Shown here: positions 28,721 to 37,115 of the stretch, piece after piece
How the letters are laid out: the number at the start of each line of letters is the position of its first letter
Position numbering within the stretch: the stretch's first letter is position 1
Source of the DNA: Allobranchiibius sp. CTAmp26
GTDB taxonomy: Bacteria; Actinomycetota; Actinomycetes; Actinomycetales; Dermatophilaceae
Direction: 5' to 3'
Assembly (NCBI RefSeq): GCF_017565405.1
Contig: NZ_JAGEKR010000005.1
Location: 50,151-114,150, forward strand
Length of the DNA: 64,000 bases
Position numbers and translations under genes: made by a program
The notes under the pieces: model-generated
Database searches by the model: none
What the model was told of the DNA's origin: nothing
What the model saw: only the letters and a program-made list of their open reading frames with translations

Positions 28721-29356
28721 TCAGTCGGCGGCGCGGCGCAGCTCGGCGTACTCCTGCACGTTGCGCTCCAGCCGGCGGCGCAGCAACGTCGAGGCGATGA
28801 TGCCGAGGAAGACGGCGACGGCGAGCCCGACGTAGGAGAAGTTCTTCAGGTAGGTCTCCGCCGCGGCGCCCAGGTAATAGACGAGGTACGCCGTGCCACC
28901 GGCCCAACAGACCGCGCCCAGCACGTTGGCCGGCAGGAAGCGCGTGTAGTGCATCCGCAGCGACCCGGACAGCGGCCCGGCGAAGATGCGCAGCAGTGCC
29001 ACGAACCGCCCGAAGAAGACCGCCACGACGCCGTACCGCTGGAACACGTGCTCGGCGTAGGCCAGCACGTCGGCATTGACGTGTTTGGGGAAGCGGCGTT
29101 CGAGCCACTCGAACAGCCGGTCACCGTAACGGTGCCCCAGGCCGTACCCGATCGAGTCGCCGATGGCCGCACCCAGTACGGCGGCGAGCGCGATCTCGAA
29201 GGGACCGGCGGAGATCTTGTGCTGGGACGCGGCCAATGCGGCGGCGACGAGCACGATCTCGCCGGGGAAGGGCACCCCGACGCTCTCGACGAAGACGACG
29301 AGCGCCACGAGCAGCAGCACCACGAGGGGCGGGATGGTGGTCAGCCAGTGCTGCAC
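28721..29356 (-). CDS. DedA/VTT-family membrane protein
   Basis: A 211-aa membrane protein with four to five helices and the DedA marks ESVGVPFPGE near residues 24-33, GDSIGYGLGHRYG near 66-78 and GRFVALLRIFAGPLSG near 116-131. DedA proteins are lipid-carrier (undecaprenyl phosphate or phospholipid) flippases needed for envelope integrity. Key Glu, Asp and Arg positions are kept. GTG start, 9 bases after the serine hydrolase gene. A carrier-lipid role fits an envelope-building operon. Confidence 0.88.
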   Translation of the reverse strand: MQHWLTTIPPLVVLLLVALVVFVESVGVPFPGEIVLVAAALAASQHKISAGPFEIALAAVLGAAIGDSIGYGLGHRYGDRLFEWLERRFPKHVNADVLAYAEHVFQRYGVVAVFFGRFVALLRIFAGPLSGSLRMHYTRFLPANVLGAVCWAGGTAYLVYYLGAAAETYLKNFSYVGLAVAVFLGIIASTLLRRRLERNVQEYAELRRAAD

Positions 29357-29365
29357 GCGCGCCCC

Positions 29366-30724
29366 TCAGTACCAGCCGGCAGGATCGGTGCCGCCGGGGA
29401 TGTCACAGTCGGGATCGTACGGGGCGCGGGTGAAGCGGAAGGTGGCCAGGTCGAGGTACGCCGACTGCTCGCGCCGTCGGTGGGCCCGCAGCCGCTCGCC
29501 GGCGAAGTACTCGTCCACCCCGGTCCAGGTGTCCTGCCCGGCGGGGACGAACCGCGACCCGCGGCCCGCCGCCCCTTCGGGACGCAGCTCCAGCCCGCCG
29601 CTCGGGAGGGCCCGCAGCAGGTACGGGCGCGGGCCCCAGTGCCAGCGGCCCGCGAGATCGGCGTTCTCGTCGTCGGCGGTCTCCCACGGGGTGACCCCTG
29701 ATGTCGGATCCGCAGAGGCGAGGGTGTCGATCAAGCGGTGCGGCAGCTCCGACCCGAAGCCCGCGGTCGAGTTGGCGAGCACGGCGACCCCCAGGCCGCG
29801 ATCCACGTCGACCCGCAGGGCACCGACGAAACCGGGCATCGATCCGCCGTGACCGACGTACCGGCCGCCGGAGGGTGCGGTGACGTCGAGCCCGAAGCCG
29901 TACGAGCGCGACCACGGCTGGCCCGGTACGTCGTCGACCAGCGCGGGCACCTGCATGCGGCGGCGCATCGTGTCGTCCAGCACCGCGGGGTCGCCGGCCG
30001 CCAGGAACATCCCGAGCCGCGCCAGATCCCCGACCGTCGACCAGAGCTGGCCCGCTGGCGCCATCGCGGCGCTGTCGTGGGCGGGCTCGGCGTGCAGCAG
30101 GTCGGCGCCCGGGTGCACGGCGAGGCCCGGTGCGGAGCCCGGCCCGGCGTCGTACGTCGTGGCGCGCATGCCCAGCGGCGCGAGCACGTCGTCGCGGACC
30201 ACGTCCCACCACGGTCGGCTGCTCACTCGGGCGGTCAGCTCGCCCAGGATCGCGAAACCGGTGTTGGAGTAGTGGAATCGGCCGATCAAGGCGTCGTTGC
30301 GGCGCAGCTGCGGGACGAGCTGGTCCCATGTGCGACCCGGGCTGCGCTCCCACCAGGGTCCGGTCGGCTCGGCGAGCAGCCCCGAGCCGTGGACCAGCAG
30401 CGCCCGGACGCTGACCGCACCGATGTCGGGCGGCAACTCGGTCAGCACCCGGCCGACGGGATCGTCCAGAGCGATCCGCCCCGCCGCCACCTGCTGCAGC
30501 ACTCCGATCGCCGTCAGCGTCTTGGTGATCGATCCGATGCGGTACGCCGTGTCGGGCGTCGCGGGCACGCCGTCCATCCGTCCGGTGATCCGTCCGCAGG
30601 CACCGGACCAGACCAGGTCACCGTGCTGGAAGAGCGCGGCGGTGATCGACGGCGACCGCGAAGATCGCTGTGCCGCAACAAGTTCGGAGTCGAGGTGCTC
30701 GCGAACCGCGTCGGATGGGGTCAC
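29366..30724 (-). CDS. Serine hydrolase, class C beta-lactamase / DD-peptidase family
   Basis: A protein of about 452 aa. The three active-site elements of the beta-lactamase-related (PF00144-type) fold are visible: SITK (nucleophilic Ser) near residue 69, YSN near residue 160 and HGG near 288. A C-terminal domain of about 120 residues follows. No signal peptide is evident at the GTG start at 30724, so it may be cytoplasmic, or export may use another route. Members include D-aminopeptidases, DD-peptidases and esterases. Given the racemase and ligase upstream, activity on a D-amino-acid peptide is attractive but unproven. GTGA overlap with the GNAT gene. Confidence 0.83.
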   Translation of the reverse strand: MTPSDAVREHLDSELVAAQRSSRSPSITAALFQHGDLVWSGACGRITGRMDGVPATPDTAYRIGSITKTLTAIGVLQQVAAGRIALDDPVGRVLTELPPDIGAVSVRALLVHGSGLLAEPTGPWWERSPGRTWDQLVPQLRRNDALIGRFHYSNTGFAILGELTARVSSRPWWDVVRDDVLAPLGMRATTYDAGPGSAPGLAVHPGADLLHAEPAHDSAAMAPAGQLWSTVGDLARLGMFLAAGDPAVLDDTMRRRMQVPALVDDVPGQPWSRSYGFGLDVTAPSGGRYVGHGGSMPGFVGALRVDVDRGLGVAVLANSTAGFGSELPHRLIDTLASADPTSGVTPWETADDENADLAGRWHWGPRPYLLRALPSGGLELRPEGAAGRGSRFVPAGQDTWTGVDEYFAGERLRAHRRREQSAYLDLATFRFTRAPYDPDCDIPGGTDPAGWY

Positions 30725-31245
30725 GTGGCGATCCAGTACCGGCGACGGGTATCGGCCATCCGCTCGAAGACGCCGCCGCAGCTCTCGATCGTGCGCCGGG
30801 AGGCTTCGTTGTCCTCGTCGCAGGTCAGCAGGACCCGATCCAGGCTGAGCGCCCGCGCCCGTGGGAGGGCCGCCCGCAGCGCCGCCGAGGCGACCCCGGT
30901 GCCCCTGGCGGACGGGCGCACCCCGAAACCGATGTGACCGCCGTGCTCCCGCAGGAAGTCCGTCCCGATGTGGTGGCGCAGGGCGATCGATCCGAGGACG
31001 ACATCGGGGGCGGTGCCGTCGACGATCCAGTACGTCGTGCACGGCACCCAGCCGTCGGGGAGCCCGACACCTCGCTCGGCATCTTCGAAGAACCGGACCA
31101 CTCCCGGATCCGTTGTCGCCGAGAGAAATTCGTCATGGTCGGCCGGCAGGCCGTACCCGTGCAGCACCGCGCCCGCCGGGAAGTCGGCCGCGCTCGTCCG
31201 CCGCGGCTGCACGAGTCCGACGGTCGGCCGGATGAGCTCGATCAC
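30721..31245 (-). CDS. GNAT-family acetyltransferase
   Basis: A 174-aa GNAT protein. The acetyl-CoA loop reads GVRPSARGTGVASAALRAAL near residues 107-126, and the C-terminal DEDNEASRRTIESCGG is the typical final helix and strand. It resembles the COG3981-type predicted acetyltransferases. Target unknown; an amino acid, peptide or sugar amine in the same pathway as its neighbours is possible. GTG start in a GTGA overlap with the racemase gene, so it is tightly coupled. Confidence 0.83.
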   Translation of the reverse strand: MIELIRPTVGLVQPRRTSAADFPAGAVLHGYGLPADHDEFLSATTDPGVVRFFEDAERGVGLPDGWVPCTTYWIVDGTAPDVVLGSIALRHHIGTDFLREHGGHIGFGVRPSARGTGVASAALRAALPRARALSLDRVLLTCDEDNEASRRTIESCGGVFERMADTRRRYWIAT

Positions 31246-32000
31246 CGGCGCGGCGTACGGCCCGCGCGGAGCACCGTCGCGCGGGCCAGCGTCTCGACCG
31301 AGTCCACGATGTCCGCGCGCTCGCTCCAGCCCTGCGCGTGATAGACCACCGACAGCTCGGTGCAGCCCATCACCACGACCCCCGCTCCGTCCGCGCGCAG
31401 CTGCTCGACCACGCCGAGCAACCCGTCGACGTCGACCGGTCCGCCGGCCTTCACCCCGTCGTAGATGACCGACATCACCAGCTTCTGCTGCTCGTCCGAC
31501 GGCAGCATCACGTCGACCCCGAGCCGCTCCAACGCGCGTTGATAGACGCCGGCGGCACGGGTGCCATCAGTGGCGAGGACGGCGACGCTGCCCCCACCTG
31601 CCGCCTCGGAGGCTGCCCGGGCCGTCTCCTCGACCACGTCGACGACCGGCAGACCGCTCGCGGCGGTGATCTGGTCGACGAAGTGGTGCGCGGTGTTGCA
31701 CGGGATCGACACGAATGCCGCGCCGAGAGAGGCCAATCGGGCCGCGTCGCGCGCGAGGCCCGGGCCCGGGTCGACGGCATGCTCCGGGTCGAGGATGTAT
31801 GCCGTCCGGTCGGCCGTCGTGCTGTGGTCGAGCACCACCAGGTCGAGGTGATCCTGGTCGCGGGCGGCCGGAGTGAGGTCGACCACCAGCTGCAGGAAGA
31901 GCGCGGTGGCCGCGGGCCCGAGGCCGCCGATCACGCCGACCACCGGCTGCGACCAGGCGGGATCGGTGTCGAGGCGCAGATCGGGGGGTGCCGTCGTCAT
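31242..32000 (-). CDS. Aspartate/glutamate racemase family protein
   Basis: A protein of about 252 aa of the PLP-independent Asp/Glu/hydantoin racemase superfamily, which uses two Cys to invert the alpha carbon. Both are present: IPCNTAHH near residue 89 and MGCTELS near residue 206. The N-terminal GVIGGLGPAATALFLQLVVDLT is the classic Asp-racemase start. The likely product is D-aspartate (or D-glutamate). It overlaps the upstream ATP-grasp gene by ATGA, which suggests the ligase uses its product. A MurI role is less likely because the GLGPAAT start is Asp-racemase-like. Confidence 0.88.
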   Translation of the reverse strand: MTTAPPDLRLDTDPAWSQPVVGVIGGLGPAATALFLQLVVDLTPAARDQDHLDLVVLDHSTTADRTAYILDPEHAVDPGPGLARDAARLASLGAAFVSIPCNTAHHFVDQITAASGLPVVDVVEETARAASEAAGGGSVAVLATDGTRAAGVYQRALERLGVDVMLPSDEQQKLVMSVIYDGVKAGGPVDVDGLLGVVEQLRADGAGVVVMGCTELSVVYHAQGWSERADIVDSVETLARATVLRAGRTPRR

Positions 32001-33280
32001 ACCAGGGCCTTCGGCTCGGGGTAGTGCTCGCGGTACTTGCGTACGTAGTTGGCCTGGTTGGCCGCGATCCAGGCCCACCGCCGGGGGTGTCGCTCGGCCT
32101 TGTAGAACCACGGGTTGGTGACCTCGCCACTCTTCACAGCGCGGTCGAAGGCGGGTCGTACGGCGGGATCGGTCACGTAGCGCTGCAGCAGGCGCAGCGG
32201 GATCGCGGTGAAGACGTGCTCGTGGCTCGCCTCCACCATCGGCCGCTCGGACAGGTCCTCCCCGCGGACCCATTCGTCGACGTAGAGCTGCACGGTGTTG
32301 AAGCCCGCGGCGGTGATGTAGAACGACGTCCCGCCCAGGCGCGGGTTGAGTTCGAAGAAGACCGTCTTCCCCGTGCGCGGGTCGTACTTCATGTCGAAGT
32401 TGGCGTAGCCGCGCCAGCCCACGTGCTCCAGCAGCCGGGTCGCATGCGCCACGGCCTCGTGGTCGGTGCCCGTGAGAATCGCCGCGGGGATGCCGAGCGT
32501 CTCGGGGGAGTGCTCCTCCAGCAGCACCCGGCCGTACGCCGCGAACTTCACCTGACCCTGCCTGTCGACGTAGCAGGTGAGCAGTCGCATGCCCTGGTCG
32601 TCGCCGGGGATGACGTCCTGCAGGATGAACTTGTCGCGGTAACCGGCGCCGTGCAGCGCGTCGATCAACCGCTCCAACTCGGCGGCGTCGGCGGCGGAGT
32701 GCACCTTCTTCTTGCCGGGGAAGGTGACGGCGGCGTACGCCTCGGCGTTCGAGGGCTTGGCGATCACCGGGAAGGTGAGCGCCGCCATGGCCTCGCTGAG
32801 ATCGGGACGCGCGCCGACGTCGTAGACCACCGTCTGCGGGTGCGGGATGTCCAGCTCGGCGCACAGGTCGGCGAAGTGCTCCTTGCGGCTGAGTCGGTCG
32901 ATCAGCTCCGGCTCGGCGTACGGGATGACGTAGAGGTCCTCCAGCCGATGCTTGATGCGCGCGAGCACGCTCACCACGTGGTCGGTGGTGGCGAGCAGCA
33001 GCTTCTTCTCCGGGCCGATCCGGGTCGCGAGCTCGCGCAGTTCGGCCACCAGCCCCTCGGGGTCCTGCAGGCTGGGCACGATGTGGTGCTCGATCAGGGA
33101 GCTGTGGGCGACCGGCCCGCCGAGCATCGTGGAGACCACCAGCGTGCGGTAGCCGTAGCCGAGGTCGAAGGACCGCGCCAGGCTGTAACCGAGCCGATCA
33201 CCGCCCAGGACGACGGGCGCGAACTCCTGACCGGCGAGCAGCGCAGGGGCCGCAGAAGGCACAGAGGGGGTTTTCGGCAT
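31997..33280 (-). CDS. ATP-grasp carboxylate-amine ligase (D-aspartate ligase-like)
   Basis: A 427-aa ATP-grasp enzyme. The central and C-terminal grasp domains show FPVIAKPSNAEAY near residue 163, ILQDVIPGDDQGMR near 213 and ANFDMKYD...FFELNPRLGG near 291-312, the Mg/ATP-binding Glu-x-Asn-x-Arg. From memory these stretches closely resemble Enterococcus faecium AslFm, which adds D-Asp to the lysine of peptidoglycan precursors and is encoded with an Asp racemase. This assignment is inference. It leads a six-gene, tightly packed operon and is divergent from pcrA; 63 bases separate the two starts. Confidence 0.82.
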   Translation of the reverse strand: MPKTPSVPSAAPALLAGQEFAPVVLGGDRLGYSLARSFDLGYGYRTLVVSTMLGGPVAHSSLIEHHIVPSLQDPEGLVAELRELATRIGPEKKLLLATTDHVVSVLARIKHRLEDLYVIPYAEPELIDRLSRKEHFADLCAELDIPHPQTVVYDVGARPDLSEAMAALTFPVIAKPSNAEAYAAVTFPGKKKVHSAADAAELERLIDALHGAGYRDKFILQDVIPGDDQGMRLLTCYVDRQGQVKFAAYGRVLLEEHSPETLGIPAAILTGTDHEAVAHATRLLEHVGWRGYANFDMKYDPRTGKTVFFELNPRLGGTSFYITAAGFNTVQLYVDEWVRGEDLSERPMVEASHEHVFTAIPLRLLQRYVTDPAVRPAFDRAVKSGEVTNPWFYKAERHPRRWAWIAANQANYVRKYREHYPEPKALV

Positions 33281-33327
33281 GGGCGGCAGCCTAATCGCGG
33301 GCCGCGGGGGCGGTCGGTGGCGGCACG

Positions 33328-33333
33328 TATCCT
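33328..33333 (+). promoter_or_regulatory. Probable -10 of pcrA
   Basis: TATCCT 10 bases before the ATG at 33344, giving a leader of only about 3-4 bases; no Shine-Dalgarno is present. Confidence 0.45.
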
Positions 33334-33343
33334 GAACGACGAG

Positions 33344-35761
33344 ATGAGCAGCCTGTTCGACGACCTCCCCCTGCCCGGAATGTCCCCGTCGCAGGCGGGC
33401 GCCACGGCTCCCGTCGCGACCGTCCACGACCGCTCGCGCGACGTCGACGAACGCGGCGTGCCCACCTGGGCGAGCCTGTCGCCGACGGGCTCTGGTGCGC
33501 ACGCGGGGCCGGGTCGCCTGACCGGTGAGCAGTTGCTCGAGGGCCTCAATCCGCAGCAGCGCGAGGCCGTCCTGCATCACGGCCCGCCGCTGCTGATCGT
33601 GGCGGGCGCCGGGTCGGGCAAGACGAGGGTGCTGGCCCACCGGATCGGTTACCTGCTGGCCGAGCGCGGCGCCCAGCCGGGGCAGATCCTCGCGATCACC
33701 TTCACCAACAAGGCCGCCGCCGAGATGCGCGAGCGGGTCGAGACCCTGGTCGGTCCGGCCGCCCGGGCCATGTGGGTCTCCACCTTCCACTCCGCCTGCG
33801 TGCGCATCCTGCGGCGCGAGGCGACCAAGGTCGGGCTGAAGTCGACCTTCTCCATCTACGACGCCGCGGACAGCCAACGGCTGATGGCGTTGGTGCTGCG
33901 CGACCTCGACCTGGACATCAAGCGCTACCCGCCGCGCTCGTTCACCCATCAGGTGAGCAACCTCAAGAACGAACTGGTCGACGAGGAGACGTACGCCGCG
34001 CGCGTCGCCGAGGGCAGCCACCAGGACCGGATGGTGGCCGAGGCGTACGCGTCGTACCAGCGCCGACTGCGCCAGGCCAACGCCCTGGACTTCGACGACA
34101 TCATCATGATGACCGTCAACATCCTGCAGGCGTTCCCGGACGTCGCCGAGCACTACCGGCGCCGATTCCGGCACGTCCTGGTCGATGAGTACCAGGACAC
34201 CAACCACGCGCAGTACACGCTGGTCAAAGAGCTGGTGGGGTCGCAAGAACGCAGCGGTGCCGGCCCGGCAGATGTGCCGCCTGCCCAGCTGTGCGTGGTC
34301 GGCGACGCTGACCAGTCCATCTACGCCTTCCGCGGCGCGACCATCCGCAACATCGTGGAGTTCGAGCAGGACTATCCCGATGCGCGCACGATCCTGCTGG
34401 AGCAGAACTACCGCTCCACCCAGAACATCCTGGCCGCCGCGAACTCGGTGATCGCCAAGAACCCCGACCGCCGTCCCAAGAACCTGTGGACCAGCACCGG
34501 CGACGGTGCCGCGATCGTCGGGTACGTCGCGGACTCCGAGCACGACGAGGCGGCGTTCGTCGCGCGCACCATCGACGTGCTCGGCGACGAGCAGGGCGTC
34601 AAGCCCAAGGACGTGGCGGTGTTCTACCGCACCAACGCCCAGTCCAGAGCGATCGAGGAGGTGTTCGTCCGCGTCGGACTGCCCTACAAGATCGTCGGCG
34701 GCACGCGCTTCTACGAACGCCGCGAGGTCAAGGACGCGCTCGCTTACCTGCGGGTGGTGTCCAACCCGCTCGACACGGTCAATCTGCGCCGGATCCTCAA
34801 TGTCCCCAAGCGCGGCATCGGCGACCGCGCCGAAGCGTGTGTCAGCGCGCTCGCCGAGCGCGAGCGCATCCCGTTCGTGGCGGCACTCGGGCAGGCCGCC
34901 GACGCGCCGGGGATCGCCACCCGTTCGGTGACCGCGATCCAGGCGTTCACCAGCCTGCTCGAGAGCCTGCAGACCACCCACCAGTCGGCCGGCGGTGTCG
35001 GCGAGCTGCTCGAGGCGATCCTCGACCGCTCCGGCTACCTCGCCGAGTTGCGGGCCAGTCACGACCCGCAGGACGAGACCCGCGTCGAGAACCTGTCCGA
35101 ACTCGTAGCCGTCGGAAGGGAGTTCGACGACAACTACCCCGAGGGGTCGCTGGAGGACTTCCTCGAGCAGGTATCGCTGGTGGCCGACAGCGACGAGATC
35201 CCCGACGACGTCGAGGACCAGGGCGTGATCACCCTGATGACCCTGCACACCGCGAAGGGTCTGGAGTTCCCGGTCGTCTTCCTGACCGGCATGGAGGACG
35301 GCACCTTCCCGCACCTGCGCGCGCTCGGCGACCCGCAGGAGCTGGAGGAGGAACGCCGTCTGGCGTACGTCGGCATCACCCGCGCACGCGAACGGCTGCA
35401 TCTGTCGCGGGCCGAGGTGCGCTCGGCCTGGGGTGCGCCGCAGTACAACCCGCCGTCCCGTTTCCTCGACGAGATCCCCGGCCACCTCATCGAATGGGCC
35501 AGGGTGCAGACGACCTCCACGAGGCCGTCGTCGACGCCGGCGGTCGCGCGCCTGGCGGCCCGGCCCGGCGTACGCAGCCCGGGCAACCGGCCGGTGATCT
35601 CACTGGACGCCGGCGACCGGGTCACGCACGACTCGTTCGGTCTCGGCACGGTGATCCGTGTCGAGGGGCAGGGCGAGCGGTCGATGGCGCACATCGACTT
35701 CGGTGGCGACACCGGCGTCAAGAGGCTCCTGCTGCGCTACGCGCCCGTGACGAAACTCTGA
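33344..35761 (+). CDS. pcrA: ATP-dependent DNA helicase PcrA/UvrD
   Basis: An 805-aa superfamily 1A helicase that unwinds DNA 3' to 5' in nucleotide-excision and recombination repair. Walker A GAGSGKT is near residue 90, Walker B DEYQDT near 282, then DQSIYAFRGA, QNYRST, TLHTAKGLEFP and VGITRARERL. The C-terminal Tudor-like segment (GDRVTHDSFGLGTV) binds RNA polymerase in PcrA. The N-terminal 60 residues are poorly conserved. Start chosen where coding begins after a -10; the frame stays open far upstream over the divergent gene without support. Mycobacterial UvrD1 has the same neighbours. Confidence 0.95.
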   Translation: MSSLFDDLPLPGMSPSQAGATAPVATVHDRSRDVDERGVPTWASLSPTGSGAHAGPGRLTGEQLLEGLNPQQREAVLHHGPPLLIVAGAGSGKTRVLAHRIGYLLAERGAQPGQILAITFTNKAAAEMRERVETLVGPAARAMWVSTFHSACVRILRREATKVGLKSTFSIYDAADSQRLMALVLRDLDLDIKRYPPRSFTHQVSNLKNELVDEETYAARVAEGSHQDRMVAEAYASYQRRLRQANALDFDDIIMMTVNILQAFPDVAEHYRRRFRHVLVDEYQDTNHAQYTLVKELVGSQERSGAGPADVPPAQLCVVGDADQSIYAFRGATIRNIVEFEQDYPDARTILLEQNYRSTQNILAAANSVIAKNPDRRPKNLWTSTGDGAAIVGYVADSEHDEAAFVARTIDVLGDEQGVKPKDVAVFYRTNAQSRAIEEVFVRVGLPYKIVGGTRFYERREVKDALAYLRVVSNPLDTVNLRRILNVPKRGIGDRAEACVSALAERERIPFVAALGQAADAPGIATRSVTAIQAFTSLLESLQTTHQSAGGVGELLEAILDRSGYLAELRASHDPQDETRVENLSELVAVGREFDDNYPEGSLEDFLEQVSLVADSDEIPDDVEDQGVITLMTLHTAKGLEFPVVFLTGMEDGTFPHLRALGDPQELEEERRLAYVGITRARERLHLSRAEVRSAWGAPQYNPPSRFLDEIPGHLIEWARVQTTSTRPSSTPAVARLAARPGVRSPGNRPVISLDAGDRVTHDSFGLGTVIRVEGQGERSMAHIDFGGDTGVKRLLLRYAPVTKL

Positions 35762-36451
35762 CTAGAAGATGTGGTGCGCCCTCAGCCACGGCGCAGGGTC
35801 GACCGGGGTGCCGGACAGGTGTATCTCCAGGTGCAGGTGCGGCCCCGTCGAGTGACCCGTGTTGCCGGATCGGCCGACGACCTCACCCATCGAGACGCGT
35901 TCACCGACGGTGACGTCGATCCGTGACATGTGCGCGTAGACGGCAAGGACGCCGTCACCGAGGTCGAGCTCGACCCGGTTGCCCATGCCGGCGTAGAAGC
36001 CGGTCGCGACGACGGTGGAGTCGTGCAGGGCATGCAGCGGTGTCCCCATCGGGGTGGCGAAGTCGTCGCCCAGGTGCTGCGTGCCCCAGCGGCTGCCGAA
36101 GGGCGAGGTGAACCGGCCCGCGCAGCCGGCGATGGGGCAGGTCCACGGACTCACGACCGGCTGGGCCGTAGCGGCCGGCTTCGCGGTGGCCTTGCTGGTG
36201 GACGGCGTCGGGGTGCTGCGAACGGTGGCTCGCGAGGTGGGTGCCGCGACGACGGCACGTTCGCCGAGCGACATCGCGGGCGTCGTACGCGAATCGATCG
36301 TCGCGGCGCCGGCGGCGCCGACCGCGACCACGCTGACGGTGATGGCCGCCGCGGACGGCAGGGTGATCCGGCCGAGGAACCGTGGCGCGGCGCGACGGTG
36401 CGCACCGATCGAGGGGGCGCCTGCACGGTGTCGGCCGACAGCTCGACTCAC
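35762..36451 (-). CDS. M23 (LytM) family peptidase
   Basis: A 229-aa protein with an N-terminal membrane or signal segment (about 31-51, after a basic region) and a Thr/Pro linker. The LytM domain follows (about 110-229): metal ligands HLGDDF near residue 127 and HLHLE near 206 are intact, so it should be an active zinc endopeptidase cutting peptidoglycan cross-bridges outside the cell. GTG start with a GAGGAAG site. Convergent with pcrA with no gap. A GTCAC direct repeat lies about 95 bases upstream. Confidence 0.9.
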   Translation of the reverse strand: MSRAVGRHRAGAPSIGAHRRAAPRFLGRITLPSAAAITVSVVAVGAAGAATIDSRTTPAMSLGERAVVAAPTSRATVRSTPTPSTSKATAKPAATAQPVVSPWTCPIAGCAGRFTSPFGSRWGTQHLGDDFATPMGTPLHALHDSTVVATGFYAGMGNRVELDLGDGVLAVYAHMSRIDVTVGERVSMGEVVGRSGNTGHSTGPHLHLEIHLSGTPVDPAPWLRAHHIF

Positions 36452-36545
36452 GGTGTTCTACTTCCTCGTTCGACGACCCGGTGCTGCTCTCCAGTCGGGC
36501 TGGCGTCGGGGACACCGTCCGGCCGAAACGCTTCTTGACCGTATC

Positions 36546-36561
36546 GTGACCTTTCCGTGAC
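36546..36561. promoter_or_regulatory. GTGAC direct repeat (MtrA-type?)
   Basis: GTGAC at 36546-36550 and 36557-36561 with a 6-base gap (CGTGACCT repeated with 11-base period). It resembles, from memory, the GTnAC direct repeats bound by the MtrA response regulator upstream of cell-wall peptidase genes. It lies between the divergent M23 and B12-domain genes. Confidence 0.35.
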
Positions 36562-36574
36562 CTGAAATCGCGGC

Positions 36575-36583
36575 TGTGGACAA
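36575..36583 (-). promoter_or_regulatory. Single DnaA-box-like site
   Basis: TTGTCCACA on the minus strand, a form common in actinobacterial origins. A lone box in an intergenic region may be chance or a DnaA-regulated promoter. Confidence 0.35.
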
Positions 36584-36624
36584 CCGTGGTGAGATGCGTC
36601 TCACGACCCGCGCGGGCGCGCCGC

Positions 36625-36630
36625 TACGCT
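36625..36630 (+). promoter_or_regulatory. Leaderless-type -10 of the B12-binding gene
   Basis: TACGCT 6 bases before the ATG at 36637, with no Shine-Dalgarno. Confidence 0.6.
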
Positions 36631-36636
36631 GCGCGA

Positions 36637-37047
36637 ATGACCACCACAAGTGATCGCCCCCTGCGGATCGTCGTCGCCAAACCCGGGCTCGACGGACACG
36701 ACCGCGGAGCCAAAGTCGTCGCCCGGGCCCTGCGTGACGCCGGTATGGAAGTCATCTACACCGGGTTGCACCAGACACCGGAGCAGATCGTGGAGGCGGC
36801 GATCCAGGAGGACGCGGACGCCGTCGGCCTGTCGGTCCTCTCCGGGGCGCACATGACCCTCTTCGCCAAGGTGACGGCCCTGCTGAAGGACCGCGACGCG
36901 CAGGACATCGTCGTCTTCGGCGGCGGGATCATCCCCGAGGAGGACATTCCGCAGCTGGCCGAGCTCGGGGTCGCCACCGTGTTCACCCCGGGTGCCACCA
37001 CGGGGGAGATCGTCGGCTGGGTACGCGCGCACGTCGGGGTCGTCTGA
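36637..37047 (+). CDS. Free-standing cobalamin (B12)-binding domain, mutase small-subunit type
   Basis: A 136-aa protein that is just the B12-binding Rossmann-like domain of an acyl-CoA mutase. The D-x-H-x2-G motif, [10 protein letters not shown] near residues 16-25, supplies the lower His ligand to cobalt. Further marks are GLSVLSGAH and [10 protein letters not shown]. Length and layout match IcmB-type small subunits of isobutyryl-CoA mutase. The large, substrate-binding subunit is not in the window. It sits just before sucC, so its products may enter succinyl-CoA metabolism. Which mutase it serves is unknown. Confidence 0.88.
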   Translation: MTTTSDRPLRIVVAKPGLDGHDRGAKVVARALRDAGMEVIYTGLHQTPEQIVEAAIQEDADAVGLSVLSGAHMTLFAKVTALLKDRDAQDIVVFGGGIIPEEDIPQLAELGVATVFTPGATTGEIVGWVRAHVGVV

Positions 37048-37115
37048 GCACGACCCCTGCGCGGGGATACAGTCCGAGGCGGCATATTTTCTAGGACGTT
37101 GAGGACGGCTCAGAC

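Noticed and set aside
31988..33343. A 450-residue upstream extension of PcrA
   Set aside because: It lies wholly over the ATP-grasp gene on the other strand, has no helicase character, and a -10 lies just before the ATG at 33344.
36452..36636. A ydaO/c-di-AMP riboswitch before the M23 peptidase gene
   Set aside because: I could not find the conserved paired GG/AA elements of that riboswitch in the 185-base gap on either strand.
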